Source: Phycisphaerales bacterium
GTDB lineage: Bacteria; Planctomycetota; Phycisphaerae; Phycisphaerales; SM1A02
Reading direction: 5' to 3'
DNA: 64,000 nt
Assembly (NCBI GenBank): GCA_022446795.1
Contig: JAKVBX010000002.1
Location: forward strand, 179,513 to 243,512
Made by a program: the position numbers and the translations under genes. The notes below the pieces were generated by a model, which did not search any database, was not told where the DNA came from, and was given only the letters and a program-made list of their open reading frames with translations. This document shows positions 26,000 to 35,233 of the stretch, piece after piece. Numbering within the stretch: position 1 is the stretch's first letter; every line of letters begins with the position of its first letter.

Positions 26000-27430
26000 T
26001 CAGGCAAACAGATCGTGTACGACGTGGCCATGCACGTCGGTGAGCCGGAAGTCGCGACCCTGGTACCGATAGGTGAATCGCTCGTGATCAAGGCCCATGG
26101 CGTGCAACACCGTCGCCTGCAGATCATGGACATGAACGGGATTCTCGACGACGGCGTATCCCATGTCGTCCGTCCGACCGTGGACATACCCGGGCTTCAG
26201 GCCACCGCCGGCCATCACGATGGAGAAACAGTGCGGGTGGTGATCCCGACCCAGGAACGTGGAACCATTGCGTTCCTCGTTCATCGCGGTTCGCCCGAAC
26301 TCGCCGCTGACGATGACCAGCGTGTCCTCCAGCATCCCCCGCTGCTTGAGATCCGTGATCAGCGCCCCGATCGGGCGATCGACTTCGCCGCACTTCATCG
26401 GCAACTGCGTGATGATGTCATCGTGCGGACCCGTGCCATGCGTGTCCCAACCCCAGTCGAAAAGCTGAACGAAGCGAACACCTCGCTCCGCCAGCCGACG
26501 CGCCTGCAGGCAGTTGTTGGCGAATGACGATCCGCCCACCTGGGCCCCGTACATCTCGATCGTCGCAGGAGACTCGTCGCCCAGGTCCACCACTTCCGGG
26601 ACGGACATCTGCATCTTGAACGCCAGTTCAAACTGATCGATCCGCGTCCGGGTCTCCGGGTCACCATGGCGTTCCAGGCTGACCTCGTTCAGATCCTTGA
26701 GTGCATCGAGACTCAACCGACGCATCGACCGGTCCATGCCGTGTGGATCATTGAGGTACAGCACCGGGTCAGGCCCGCTGCGGCACTGAACGCCCTGGTG
26801 AACCGATGGCAGGAAGCCGGATCCCCACGCACTCTTGCCTGCGCTGGGCACCTTGCCACCGGAGACCAGCACGACGAAGCCTGGCAGGTTGCTGGCCTCG
26901 GATCCCAGTCCCCAGGTCAGCCATGATCCGACCGAGGGACGCCCGAACCGAGGCGATCCCGTCAGCAGGAAAAGCTGGGCCGGGGCGTGGTTGAATTCAT
27001 CGGTGTGCATGGAACGAACAATCGTGAGGTCATCCGCGATGGACGAGAGATGTGGCAGCAGTTCGGAGAACTCCGTGCCACTCTGCCCGTGCTGCTTGAA
27101 CGCATAGGGACTGGCCAGCACCTTGGGATGGCCCTTGATGAAGGCGAACCGTTCCTTCTCGAACAACGAGTCCGGGCACGGTTGTCCATCCAGTTCAGCC
27201 AGGACAGGCTTGGGATCCAGGAGATCATGCTGGGGCGGCGAGCCCGCCAGGTGGATGTAGATGACGCGTTTCGCCCGAGGGGTGAAGTGCGGAGACGATC
27301 CCACCTGGGCCATGGCCGAGGACTCACCCAGCAGACCCGCCAGCGCCAGGCTTCCCATGCCCACGCCGGTGGTGCCGAGGAAGTGTCGCCTCGTCATGTG
27401 CTGCTGGATCTCAAGCAGGGGGTTCATCAT
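26000..27430 (-). CDS. DUF1501 domain protein with Tat-type signal (second pair)
   Basis: 476 residues. Tat-like signal TRRHFLGTTGVGMGSLALAG (about 13-32), then DUF1501 landmarks: VIYIHLAGSPPQHDLLDPKP, VSGEFGRTAMNE, GRDHHPHCFSIVMAGGG, VHDLQATVLHAMGLDHERF and the VHGHVVHDL end shared with the protein at 4548. The start codon overlaps the stop of the upstream DUF1549/DUF1553 gene by one base, so they are translationally coupled. Activity unknown. Confidence 0.9.
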   Translation of the reverse strand: MMNPLLEIQQHMTRRHFLGTTGVGMGSLALAGLLGESSAMAQVGSSPHFTPRAKRVIYIHLAGSPPQHDLLDPKPVLAELDGQPCPDSLFEKERFAFIKGHPKVLASPYAFKQHGQSGTEFSELLPHLSSIADDLTIVRSMHTDEFNHAPAQLFLLTGSPRFGRPSVGSWLTWGLGSEASNLPGFVVLVSGGKVPSAGKSAWGSGFLPSVHQGVQCRSGPDPVLYLNDPHGMDRSMRRLSLDALKDLNEVSLERHGDPETRTRIDQFELAFKMQMSVPEVVDLGDESPATIEMYGAQVGGSSFANNCLQARRLAERGVRFVQLFDWGWDTHGTGPHDDIITQLPMKCGEVDRPIGALITDLKQRGMLEDTLVIVSGEFGRTAMNEERNGSTFLGRDHHPHCFSIVMAGGGLKPGYVHGRTDDMGYAVVENPVHVHDLQATVLHAMGLDHERFTYRYQGRDFRLTDVHGHVVHDLFA

Positions 27431-30400
27431 CAGCCTCGCGTAAGCGTCTCGTCCAGGTTCAAGAGTACGTTGGCAACGACGACGAGGGCGGCCACATGTG
27501 CCGGATCCGCACCAGATGGCGGTTCACCGGGCCACTGGGCCAGCAAGGCCCCGGCCTGCTCCGGATCGGCGGCATAGCGTTGCGTCGCCTCCTCGGCGAG
27601 CATCATCAGCCGTCCAGTCTCCTCGGCACTCGGCGGGCGGCCAAGCACGAGTTGGAATCCCCGGGTGATCTGGCGTTCGAGTTCATCACCGCCCTCCCGG
27701 ATCATGCGACCAGCCAACGCCTTGGCGGCCTCCACGTAGACCGGATCATTCAGCGTCACCAGGGCCTGAAGTGGCGTGTTGGTTCGAATGCGGCGAACCG
27801 AGCAGATCTCGCGACTCGGTGCATCGAAGGTCGTCATGCTCGGGTACGGAGATGACCGGCGCCAGAACGTGTAGAGGCCGCGCCGATGCCGCTGGCGGTC
27901 CGATCCCTGCGGCCAGTCACGGTTGTCGTAGGTCACCTGCCACAAGCCGGCCGGCTGATCCGGGTAGACCGGTGGTCCATGCATCGTCGTATCCAGCAAG
28001 CCTGATACCAACAAGGCCTGGTCACGAACCGCCTCGGCCTCAAGGCGTACACGTGGCGAGTGACTGAGCAGGCGATTCTCCGGATCAACCGAGCGGGCTT
28101 CACCGGTGGGTATGGACGATCGCCGGTACGCCTCACTGGTCACGATCAGGCGGCACAGTTCCTTGTGGCTCCATCCCCGGTCCATGAAGGTCACGGCCAG
28201 CCAGTCCAGCAGTTCCGGGTGGCTTGGTCGATCGCCCTGTGTTCCGAAGTCCTCCGAAGTCTCGACGAGCCCACGACCGAAGAGGCGTTCCCATGTTCGA
28301 TTCACATGGACCCGGGCCGTCAGCGGGTTGTCCCGCGACACCAGCCACCGCGCCAACGCCAGTCGATCCGCCGTCCGCTCCTCGGGCAGCGGGTGCAGCA
28401 GGGCCGGAACATGAGGCTCCACCTCTTCACCGGGATCCAGGAAGGAACCGCGGTTCAGGATGTGCGTGGTGCGGGCCATGCCCGGATCCATGGCTCGCAT
28501 CACGGGAACGGAAGCGGCCCGCCCCCTGATGGCCGTGATTTCGTCATCCAGTTGACTGATCGCGGCACGCTCATCCGCCAGTTCATCACGGGCATCGGCC
28601 TGGACGTGGCGCAGATACCACTGCTCCAGGCGGCCTTGATCCTGTTCTGAACGATCGGCTGCAGGCACCTGGATCACGGCGAGCATGTCAGCCGGGATCA
28701 CGGGCTGCGCCAGTGTCCGCTGCATCGCCTCGAAGGCCTGCAACGAATGGAGCGGCCCCTGGTCAATGGGCGCATCGCGAACGACGCCCGCGCCATCCCA
28801 CGCCACACGGCCACCGGCCTGGGTAAAGGCCCAGCCGTCGATCGCATCACCGGGAGCCAGGCCGACGATCGCCGGATCGAACTCCAGCCGAACCCACTCA
28901 CCCAGCGGCGGAAGATCACCCGCCCGATGCCGCGACGTCGTCCCCAGTTGTCCCCAGGGATTGTGATCACCACCCCAGAAGATGCGATGTTCCCAGTCAC
29001 CGGGGCGATGAAACTGCAGCATGATCTGCGCCGGTGGATTGTCGGGATCAAGCCAGGCGTGCGCTACCAGTCGATCACCATCCTCCAGCACCAGGGGCAG
29101 CCACGCGGACTCGAAATACTGTTGACGCACCGCGGTCGGTCCAGTGGCAGTCCCGGCATGGAACCGCGTGCCGGAAAATGCCGGGATCGCATCATCGCCA
29201 TCGTGCCAGGGCCAGTCTTCGCCGTTCGACAGGTTCAATGACGCACCGACCGGGGTCATGTCATCGATCCAGTACTGGTCCCTTCCATGATCCGCCTGGG
29301 AAGCAGGAACCGGTTGCTCCGGGTCCAGGTTCGCCAGGTGCTGATCGAGCAACCGCAGGGCCTGGTCACGTTTGCCCCGGACGTCTGCGAGCGAGGCTCG
29401 ATCGCCGTGCGACAGCACGGGCAGCACCGGCTGCTCGTCCGGTCGATCCGCGTCCTGTGTCTGGTTGAGCATCGCGAAGAGACCGTAGTACTCCCGTTGC
29501 GTGAATGGGTCCGATGGATGATCGTGGCACTGCGCACAGCTGATCGTCACACCCATCCAGGCCTGCATGGTGGTATTGGTGCGATCGACGACCGCGGCCA
29601 CGCGAAACTCCTCATCATCGGTTCCGCCTTCGTCATTGTTCATCGTGTTGCGGTGGAAGGCCGTCGCCAGGACCTGGTCATCGGTCGCATTCGGCAGCAG
29701 GTCACCCGCGATCTGCTCGATCGTGAACTGGTCGAACGGCATGTCATCGTTGATCGCATCGATGACCCAGTCACGCCAAGGCCAGATGGTCCGGTCGTAG
29801 TCCTTCTCGTAGCCCTTGGTGTCGGCGTATCGCGCATGATCCAGCCAGACTCGTGCCCATCGCTCACCAAAGTGAGGCGAGGCCAACAACTGGTCGACCT
29901 GCCGGTTCCACGCCCCTGGAGCCGTGTCCGCTTCAAAGGCCGCAATGGCCTCGGGCGTCGGTGGCAACCCGATCAGATCCAGGCTGGCGCGACGAAGGAG
30001 GTTCGCTCGATCGCTCGGTGGTGAGTGCTGGAGACGATTGGCATTCAGTTTCGCATTGATGAAGGCATCCACGGGATGAGCCGCGGCATCGGCACGTTCC
30101 GCCGCCACGGGAGGTACCCACGCCCAATGTTCTTCCCAGGGCGCTCCCTGCTCGATCCACCGCCGCACGAGATCGATCTCGTCGGGAGAAAGAGCCGCGT
30201 GGCCTTCATCAGATGGGGGCATTCGATACGCGGGATCCGTTGAGGTGATGCGCTGAAACAACCCACTGGACCCCGGATCGCCGGGCACCACGACCGCCCC
30301 GCCACCACGGAGTTGTCCCATCAGTCCGGATTGGGTGTGCAGGCGGAGATCCGCTTGACGGGACTCCTCGGCATTGCCGTGGCAGAGAATGCACTTGGCA

Positions 30401-30504
30401 GCCAACAGGGGCCGAATCTGTCGATCGAAACTGACCGGACCAACCGGTGATCCGGCCGCCGAGGACACGCTCGCTGCCAGGATGGAGATCGAAAGCGACC
30501 ACAT
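27430..30504 (-). CDS. Secreted DUF1549/DUF1553 protein with cytochrome c-like motif (second pair)
   Basis: 1024 residues. The ATG at 30504 gives a signal peptide ([18 protein letters not shown]); the frame stays open upstream but that part is not protein-like. CILCH haem motif at 38-42, DUF1549 core ([18 protein letters not shown]), a [11 protein letters not shown] motif, a concanavalin-like insert (about 400-580), and DUF1553 with [18 protein letters not shown]. It is longer than its counterpart at 1733. Upstream, TTCAAT ends 6 nt before the ATG, a poor match to the TANNNT boxes. Confidence 0.9.
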   Translation of the reverse strand: MWSLSISILAASVSSAAGSPVGPVSFDRQIRPLLAAKCILCHGNAEESRQADLRLHTQSGLMGQLRGGGAVVVPGDPGSSGLFQRITSTDPAYRMPPSDEGHAALSPDEIDLVRRWIEQGAPWEEHWAWVPPVAAERADAAAHPVDAFINAKLNANRLQHSPPSDRANLLRRASLDLIGLPPTPEAIAAFEADTAPGAWNRQVDQLLASPHFGERWARVWLDHARYADTKGYEKDYDRTIWPWRDWVIDAINDDMPFDQFTIEQIAGDLLPNATDDQVLATAFHRNTMNNDEGGTDDEEFRVAAVVDRTNTTMQAWMGVTISCAQCHDHPSDPFTQREYYGLFAMLNQTQDADRPDEQPVLPVLSHGDRASLADVRGKRDQALRLLDQHLANLDPEQPVPASQADHGRDQYWIDDMTPVGASLNLSNGEDWPWHDGDDAIPAFSGTRFHAGTATGPTAVRQQYFESAWLPLVLEDGDRLVAHAWLDPDNPPAQIMLQFHRPGDWEHRIFWGGDHNPWGQLGTTSRHRAGDLPPLGEWVRLEFDPAIVGLAPGDAIDGWAFTQAGGRVAWDGAGVVRDAPIDQGPLHSLQAFEAMQRTLAQPVIPADMLAVIQVPAADRSEQDQGRLEQWYLRHVQADARDELADERAAISQLDDEITAIRGRAASVPVMRAMDPGMARTTHILNRGSFLDPGEEVEPHVPALLHPLPEERTADRLALARWLVSRDNPLTARVHVNRTWERLFGRGLVETSEDFGTQGDRPSHPELLDWLAVTFMDRGWSHKELCRLIVTSEAYRRSSIPTGEARSVDPENRLLSHSPRVRLEAEAVRDQALLVSGLLDTTMHGPPVYPDQPAGLWQVTYDNRDWPQGSDRQRHRRGLYTFWRRSSPYPSMTTFDAPSREICSVRRIRTNTPLQALVTLNDPVYVEAAKALAGRMIREGGDELERQITRGFQLVLGRPPSAEETGRLMMLAEEATQRYAADPEQAGALLAQWPGEPPSGADPAHVAALVVVANVLLNLDETLTRG

Positions 30505-30574
30505 GATGTCATTGAACACGCAAGGCCGATGGTGGAGCAAGTCGATTTCGCCGATTCCGCGTGCCAGGACGTGA

Positions 30575-32278
30575 TCAGAACGACCACACGGATCGAATGC
30601 CCCAGATCCAGGCATCATCGATGCCTGCGCCGGTGTCCTGGACATATTGCAGTACCGGGCTGACCTGGATCGAGTCGGTCATGTTGACTCGCCAGAACAA
30701 CTCGAACAAGGTCTGGTTTCCGGGCACGAGTGGCAGGTTGGCGCCGTATCGGCCCAGTTCCGTCAACTTCGACCAGGAACCCGCGAAGCCAAAGCAATCA
30801 CCCTGGCGACCGAGGAAGTCCTCGATGCCGAAGCCCGCCGATACCGAGAAGTTGGATGGCGTGACATCATTCTCACCCCAACCGACTCGACAGAAGCCGA
30901 CAAGTCCCTGCCAGATGCGCTGATCCATATTGAAGGTGACGCCCCAACCGGATGCATCCCATGGGCTGTTCCCACTTGCGGTCTGCCCGATCGAGTTGTA
31001 CCAGAGCATGAATCGATAGTGCCCCTCGTGGGTGAACTCGCCCCAGTCGAAGTGGGTCGTAAAGTCCGACTCGATCATCGTGAAGAGATGGTCGGACGAG
31101 AGATACTCGAAGCCGGTGGAGGTGCCGATCGACTCCGAGTTCATGGTTCCCGCTCGTAGTGTCCAGTTCGGGGCGACATCCCAGCCCACGATGCCGCCGA
31201 AGCCATAGCTCGGAAAGGGATTGGTGATGCTCTGGTTGAACCCTTCGTACATGAACTGGGTCGCCGGGTTGTAGGCGATGGCATTGGTATCGAAGAACAC
31301 CTGGTCCTCGAACTTGCCGATGCTGACCCGAACCTTCTTCTCGAACAGTTCCTGGTGCCAATACAGCATGTACAGGTTGAAATCGCTGCTGACCAGGATG
31401 TTGTTCATCAGCATCGGGGACCCCACGGCCGTTCCCATGTAGGGCTGTGTTCCCGTGAAGGCACCTTGCTGAGCCTGGATGTTGTAGACCACGCGACCGG
31501 AAGTGTCCTGGTCATTCCACAGGATGACGGCTCCGTTCACCGAGAAGAACAGGACCGATCGAGCACTGGGGTATCCCGGACGAACCTCGGTCGAATGCTG
31601 ATAGGTCCACGCCATCATGGGATCGAACGTCGTGCTGATGGGATCAAGCAACTGCTGACGGAACGCCAGGATCACATCGTTGACGGGCTTCATCGGATCC
31701 AGGTCCAGCAGTGGCTCCGAGACCGACGCCAGCTTGTGGACATCCGTGACGACGCGAAGTCCCTTGCCTGTCCACCCCGACATCTCCTCCGCGATCTGCT
31801 GCCGCTTCTGCGCATCTGACCGCACGCCATAGAGCAGACCCCATCGGCCCGGATCGACGTCCGGCATCTGCTCGCCGGGAACAGTCTTCACCATGCTGGG
31901 AAGCAGGGACACACCATGCTGGCGGTGTCCGGCCCGGTTGTAGACCTCGAAGCCACCATGCCCCTGCCGGACAGGACCCGAGTGCGGCATGCGGATGAAG
32001 TGGCCCTGTTCGATCAAGCGGCCGCCCCATTGCCCGGTGTCAATCTCCTCGCCAGTCGATGAGATGCTCAAGTCACGACCCTGGCCGGGAGGCAGGCGAT
32101 GGCCGACCTCGGATGGAGCCGGTTCGCTGTCGCCCGAACTGCTGTCCACGTCAGGCGACGCATCCGCCACGGTCGTCTTCGACGCCTCGGCCGATTCTGG
32201 TGATTGATCCTGGACCCCCAGCGTCGTCGCAGCCAATACAAGCGGCCCGAGCAGACCAAGAAGGAGTCCATGTCTCAT
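30575..32278 (-). CDS. OprB-like carbohydrate-selective outer-membrane porin
   Basis: 567 residues. A signal peptide (about 1-21) and a low-complexity acidic/proline linker (about 22-75) precede a beta-barrel region with alternating aromatic strands, for example FEDQVFFDTNAIAY, YGFGGIVGWDVAPNWTLRAG and HYRFMLWYNSIG. The protein ends in an aromatic strand, RSVWSF, as outer-membrane barrels do. The OprB family assignment rests on the layout and the closing 'VSPVLQYVQDTG' segment. It indicates a diderm envelope and sugar uptake. The promoter has TAGACT 8 nt before the ATG. It is upstream of the DUF1549/DUF1553 pair, 70 nt apart. Confidence 0.75.
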   Translation of the reverse strand: MRHGLLLGLLGPLVLAATTLGVQDQSPESAEASKTTVADASPDVDSSSGDSEPAPSEVGHRLPPGQGRDLSISSTGEEIDTGQWGGRLIEQGHFIRMPHSGPVRQGHGGFEVYNRAGHRQHGVSLLPSMVKTVPGEQMPDVDPGRWGLLYGVRSDAQKRQQIAEEMSGWTGKGLRVVTDVHKLASVSEPLLDLDPMKPVNDVILAFRQQLLDPISTTFDPMMAWTYQHSTEVRPGYPSARSVLFFSVNGAVILWNDQDTSGRVVYNIQAQQGAFTGTQPYMGTAVGSPMLMNNILVSSDFNLYMLYWHQELFEKKVRVSIGKFEDQVFFDTNAIAYNPATQFMYEGFNQSITNPFPSYGFGGIVGWDVAPNWTLRAGTMNSESIGTSTGFEYLSSDHLFTMIESDFTTHFDWGEFTHEGHYRFMLWYNSIGQTASGNSPWDASGWGVTFNMDQRIWQGLVGFCRVGWGENDVTPSNFSVSAGFGIEDFLGRQGDCFGFAGSWSKLTELGRYGANLPLVPGNQTLFELFWRVNMTDSIQVSPVLQYVQDTGAGIDDAWIWGIRSVWSF

Positions 32279-32286
32279 GGACAGCG

Positions 32287-32292
32287 AGTCTA
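32287..32292 (-). promoter_or_regulatory. -10 box TAGACT for the porin gene
   Basis: Minus-strand TAGACT ending 8 nt before the ATG at 32278; a leader of 0-2 nt is expected. Same hexamer as in the zinc-ribbon array. Confidence 0.55.
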
Positions 32293-32355
32293 TCAGGTTG
32301 CGACTGCACCCGATTCGACTGGGCGGGGTATGGTGTCCGACTACGGAGCAGCTCC

Positions 32356-33759
32356 TTGAACACTCATCCGCATGCCCCGCTGAATCCCCGAACCGGTGAG
32401 CTTCGCCGCGGCGGCTGGTACTCGTGGGTGTTCTGGGGCATCGTGGCGCTGTTCTACCTGTACGAGTTCTTCGTCCGCGTCACGCCCAATGTCATCCTCC
32501 CGCAGCTGAGCCAGGATCTTCAATCCGATCCCGGGACCATCGGCACCGCCATGTCGGTTTACCTGTGGGTCTATGCCCCAGCCCAGCTCATTGTTGGATG
32601 GTTGTTTGATCGATTTGGAACCAAGTTCCTCGTGTCCTCCGCCGCGGTCATCTGCGGCATCGGCTGCATCCTCTTCTCCGTTGCCCACGCGCTGGACATG
32701 GCCGCTGTCGCCCGCGGTCTGATCGGCCTGGGGTCGGCATTCGCCTTTGTCGGCGCGGTGTACGTGGCAACCGTCTGGTTCCCACCGGCGCGCCTGGCCT
32801 TGATCGCGGGCATCACGACATCGGTCGGCATGATCGGTGAAGTCATCGGGCAGTACCCCATGGCCCGACTGGTCGAGACCTTCTCCTGGAGAACCGTCGT
32901 TCTCTGGACTGGTTTCATCGGCGGCGCCCTCGGGCTGCTGATGTTCTTCGTCATTCCCAGGCGACCATCCTGGTTCAGTGCCTCCGTCGCGTCACATGAA
33001 TCCGAAAAAATCGGACTGTGGCACAGCCTCGGGGGCGTGCTTCGGAATCCCCAGATGTGGCTGATCGGCCTGACCAGCGCCATCGTCTACCTGCCCCTGA
33101 GCGTCCTGGCCGCCCTGTGGGGAACCAGCAGCCTGGAAACACTCAACGGACTCAGCCCGGAAAAGGCCAGCGTCGCGATTTCCATGCTGGCCATTGGCTG
33201 GCTGATCGGGTGTCCCATCGTCGGCATGCTCTCCGACCGCCTGAAGCGGAGACGCCCGTTCATGCTCGTGGGCTGCATCGGTGGTGCCGCCACGATGGCC
33301 CTGCTCCTGTTCCCCGGGTTCCTGAACTACAGCGGGCTCATTGTCCTCCTGTTCATTTCCGGGCTCCTGACCAGCACCCAGGCCATCACCTTCGCGATCG
33401 CCATGGAGGTCAACCCACGTCGATTCCGAGCGACCTCGGTGGCCATCTGCAACTTCCTGGTCATGCTGATGGCCGCTGGTCTCCAGGTCGGGATCGGCTG
33501 GATCCTCAACTGGCGAGCCGGCGTTCATACCAACGCCTCGACCATCGGCGTCAAGGGCACCTCCGCCCACCCGCTGGCCAGCCACACGTCCACTCCTGAC
33601 GCGTTCTCCTCCCTGGACGTGGCGGACTTCCAATGGGCCCTGGGGATGATCCCGATCCTCTTCGTGATCGCGACCGTCCTGTGCTTCTTCATCAAGGAGA
33701 CCAGGGGCCAGAACATTGTCGATGCCCAGGCCGAACCGGGAACCGCCGCGGGCGGCTGA
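32356..33759 (+). CDS. Major facilitator superfamily transporter
   Basis: 467 residues from a TTG start preceded by GGAG at 7 nt; the frame is open further upstream but there it is hydrophilic and overlaps the divergent porin promoter. Twelve membrane helices are visible. The loop 2-3 signature reads GWLFDRFGTK (about 72-81), close to the MFS 'G.laDr.GrR' motif, and its repeat is GMLSDRLKRRRP (about 290-301). A periplasmic-type loop near 390-420 (AHPLASHTSTPDAF) separates the last helices. Substrate unknown; organic anion or sugar phosphate transport is typical of the family. Confidence 0.85.
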   Translation: MNTHPHAPLNPRTGELRRGGWYSWVFWGIVALFYLYEFFVRVTPNVILPQLSQDLQSDPGTIGTAMSVYLWVYAPAQLIVGWLFDRFGTKFLVSSAAVICGIGCILFSVAHALDMAAVARGLIGLGSAFAFVGAVYVATVWFPPARLALIAGITTSVGMIGEVIGQYPMARLVETFSWRTVVLWTGFIGGALGLLMFFVIPRRPSWFSASVASHESEKIGLWHSLGGVLRNPQMWLIGLTSAIVYLPLSVLAALWGTSSLETLNGLSPEKASVAISMLAIGWLIGCPIVGMLSDRLKRRRPFMLVGCIGGAATMALLLFPGFLNYSGLIVLLFISGLLTSTQAITFAIAMEVNPRRFRATSVAICNFLVMLMAAGLQVGIGWILNWRAGVHTNASTIGVKGTSAHPLASHTSTPDAFSSLDVADFQWALGMIPILFVIATVLCFFIKETRGQNIVDAQAEPGTAAGG

Positions 33760-33957
33760 GCCCGGCCTTGCCCGGCCCCTCCACCGGGACCAAAAACCGA
33801 CAAAAACGTGGCCCATGCCCCCTAGGGGGGCCTGGAATGGCCCTCTGGCCAGAGTTTCTCAGGAAGCTGTGAGATCAGGCTCCGGCCATCGCAGACCAGT
33901 TGGAGAGGCGGCGAGCCGCCGCTCCGACGAACCACGCAAACACCTTGGAGCCTCACA
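33760..33957 (+). other. Intergenic region with inverted repeats and Shine-Dalgarno
   Basis: 198 bases without a gene. It holds a CCCCCTAGGGGG palindrome (33818-33829), CTCTGGCCAGAG near 33843, and a GGCGGC/GCCGCC hairpin near 33907. None is followed by a T run, so a terminator is not supported. GGAG lies 7 nt before the ATG at 33958. No convincing -10 box was found. Confidence 0.4.
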
Positions 33958-35154
33958 ATGACTACCTTCACCACCGCCCTGCGTCTGTCCTGCACCGGTC
34001 TCGCCCTGGCAACCGCGGCTTCCGCCGTGGCCGCTCCGACGTTCGAAGACCGCCCCGTCAGCAAGACCTACTACGTCGGCGATTACGACACCACCAATGG
34101 CGTCTACTACGAATTCTCCGACTTCGAGATGGTCCCCGGCGTGTTCTCCAACAACGGACACGGCTACATCGACAATCTCGGTCTGGCCTGTGGCCTCGGC
34201 AACGACCTTCGCCTCTCGAACATCTATGTCACCTTTGACCTTGCTGGCACCAGCGGTTCCGTCAACGATCCCACGGTCCGCATCGGCTGGTACGGCGGCG
34301 CCGTCAACCTGTCGATCAATGGCGCACGCATCTGGGCGAACAACCCGGGTAGCATCCCGGCCACGCTTGGTGGCTGCAGCGTCAACGTCACCGCGCTTGG
34401 TGGTGGCTGCGGACTGCTCGAAGTCACCGGCACGGTCAACACGATCAGCTTCGGTGGCCAGGAGTTCTGGGTTGACAGTCTTCCGAGCTGGGGCACCCCC
34501 GACGACGAGTGCGACTGGGGCTACGAAGATCTCGCCCCCACGCTGAGCATGCCCACCGGAACGCCCTTCATCACCGATGGTCTCCCGTCGAAGGTCCGCC
34601 CGATCCAGCGCATGGACAGCTCGATCGACTACTCCGGCACCGTCAGCGTGTCGCTGGCCAACGCCGCCTGCAACACCGGCCAGGAACTCAACGTCAACAA
34701 CGCCGTGGTCTCCCATGACCTGCTGGCCTCCGGCAGCTCCTACGAGAACGTGGCCTGGGCGTACGGCTACTACGGCGGCTACATCAACTTCGAGGTCAAC
34801 GGTGACCACCGCGTCTACGGCACCCTCTGGGATCTGAATGGCCAGAACATCGGCGGCTGCCAGGTTCACATCGTCCCGACCTCGAACGAGTGTGGTTGGA
34901 TCATGCTGGACGGCGTGGTCGACACCATCTCCATCGGCGGCCAGGAACTGTTCGTCGACTGCCTCAAGGGCGACGAGTTCACCCCGGCCACTCCCGGTGA
35001 TGTCGATGGCGACGGCGACGTGGATGTCGACGACCTGATGGCCCTGATCTCCGCCTACGGCAGCAGCTGCTCCGGCTGCCCCGAGGACCTCGATGGCGAC
35101 GGCGACGTCGATGTCGACGACCTGATGATCCTGCTGAGCAACTACGGCAGCTGA
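33958..35154 (+). CDS. Secreted protein with two internal repeats and a dockerin-type calcium module
   Basis: 398 residues. A signal peptide (about 1-25, ending AVAA) is followed by two homologous halves of about 150 residues: each has a 'FSNNGHGYIDN/ELNVNNAVVSH' type strand, GGC near its end and a closing GGQEFWVDSL (about 162-171) or GGQELFVDCL (about 329-338). The C-terminus holds two calcium loops, DVDGDGDVDVDDL and DLDGDGDVDVDDL, in the dockerin type I spacing, separated by YGSSCSGCP and ending NYGS. This C-terminal form is frequent in Phycisphaerae secreted proteins. No cohesin is seen. Function unknown, probably cell-surface or extracellular. Confidence 0.82.
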   Translation: MTTFTTALRLSCTGLALATAASAVAAPTFEDRPVSKTYYVGDYDTTNGVYYEFSDFEMVPGVFSNNGHGYIDNLGLACGLGNDLRLSNIYVTFDLAGTSGSVNDPTVRIGWYGGAVNLSINGARIWANNPGSIPATLGGCSVNVTALGGGCGLLEVTGTVNTISFGGQEFWVDSLPSWGTPDDECDWGYEDLAPTLSMPTGTPFITDGLPSKVRPIQRMDSSIDYSGTVSVSLANAACNTGQELNVNNAVVSHDLLASGSSYENVAWAYGYYGGYINFEVNGDHRVYGTLWDLNGQNIGGCQVHIVPTSNECGWIMLDGVVDTISIGGQELFVDCLKGDEFTPATPGDVDGDGDVDVDDLMALISAYGSSCSGCPEDLDGDGDVDVDDLMILLSNYGS

Positions 35155-35180
35155 TCACACCTCCTGCTCACGACAGAACA

Positions 35181-35220
35181 GCGGGCCGGTCCACCAGGAC
35201 CGGCCCGCTTCTTTCGTTTG
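35181..35220 (+). terminator. Intrinsic terminator
   Basis: Perfect 12-bp stem: GCGGGCCGGTCC (35181-35192), loop ACCA, GGACCGGCCCGC (35197-35208), followed by TTCTTTCGTTTG. It ends the transcript of the dockerin-type protein and separates it from the convergent glycan locus. Confidence 0.9.
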
Positions 35221-35233
35221 TTCAACAGTGTCT

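Noticed and set aside
30505-30516. TTCAAT 6 nt before the ATG at 30504 as a leaderless -10
   Set aside because: The spacing fits, but the second base is T instead of the near-invariant A, so it was not counted.
33818-33829. CCCCCTAGGGGG palindrome as a terminator or operator
   Set aside because: No T tract follows and no second copy was found in the window; left as a noted repeat only.
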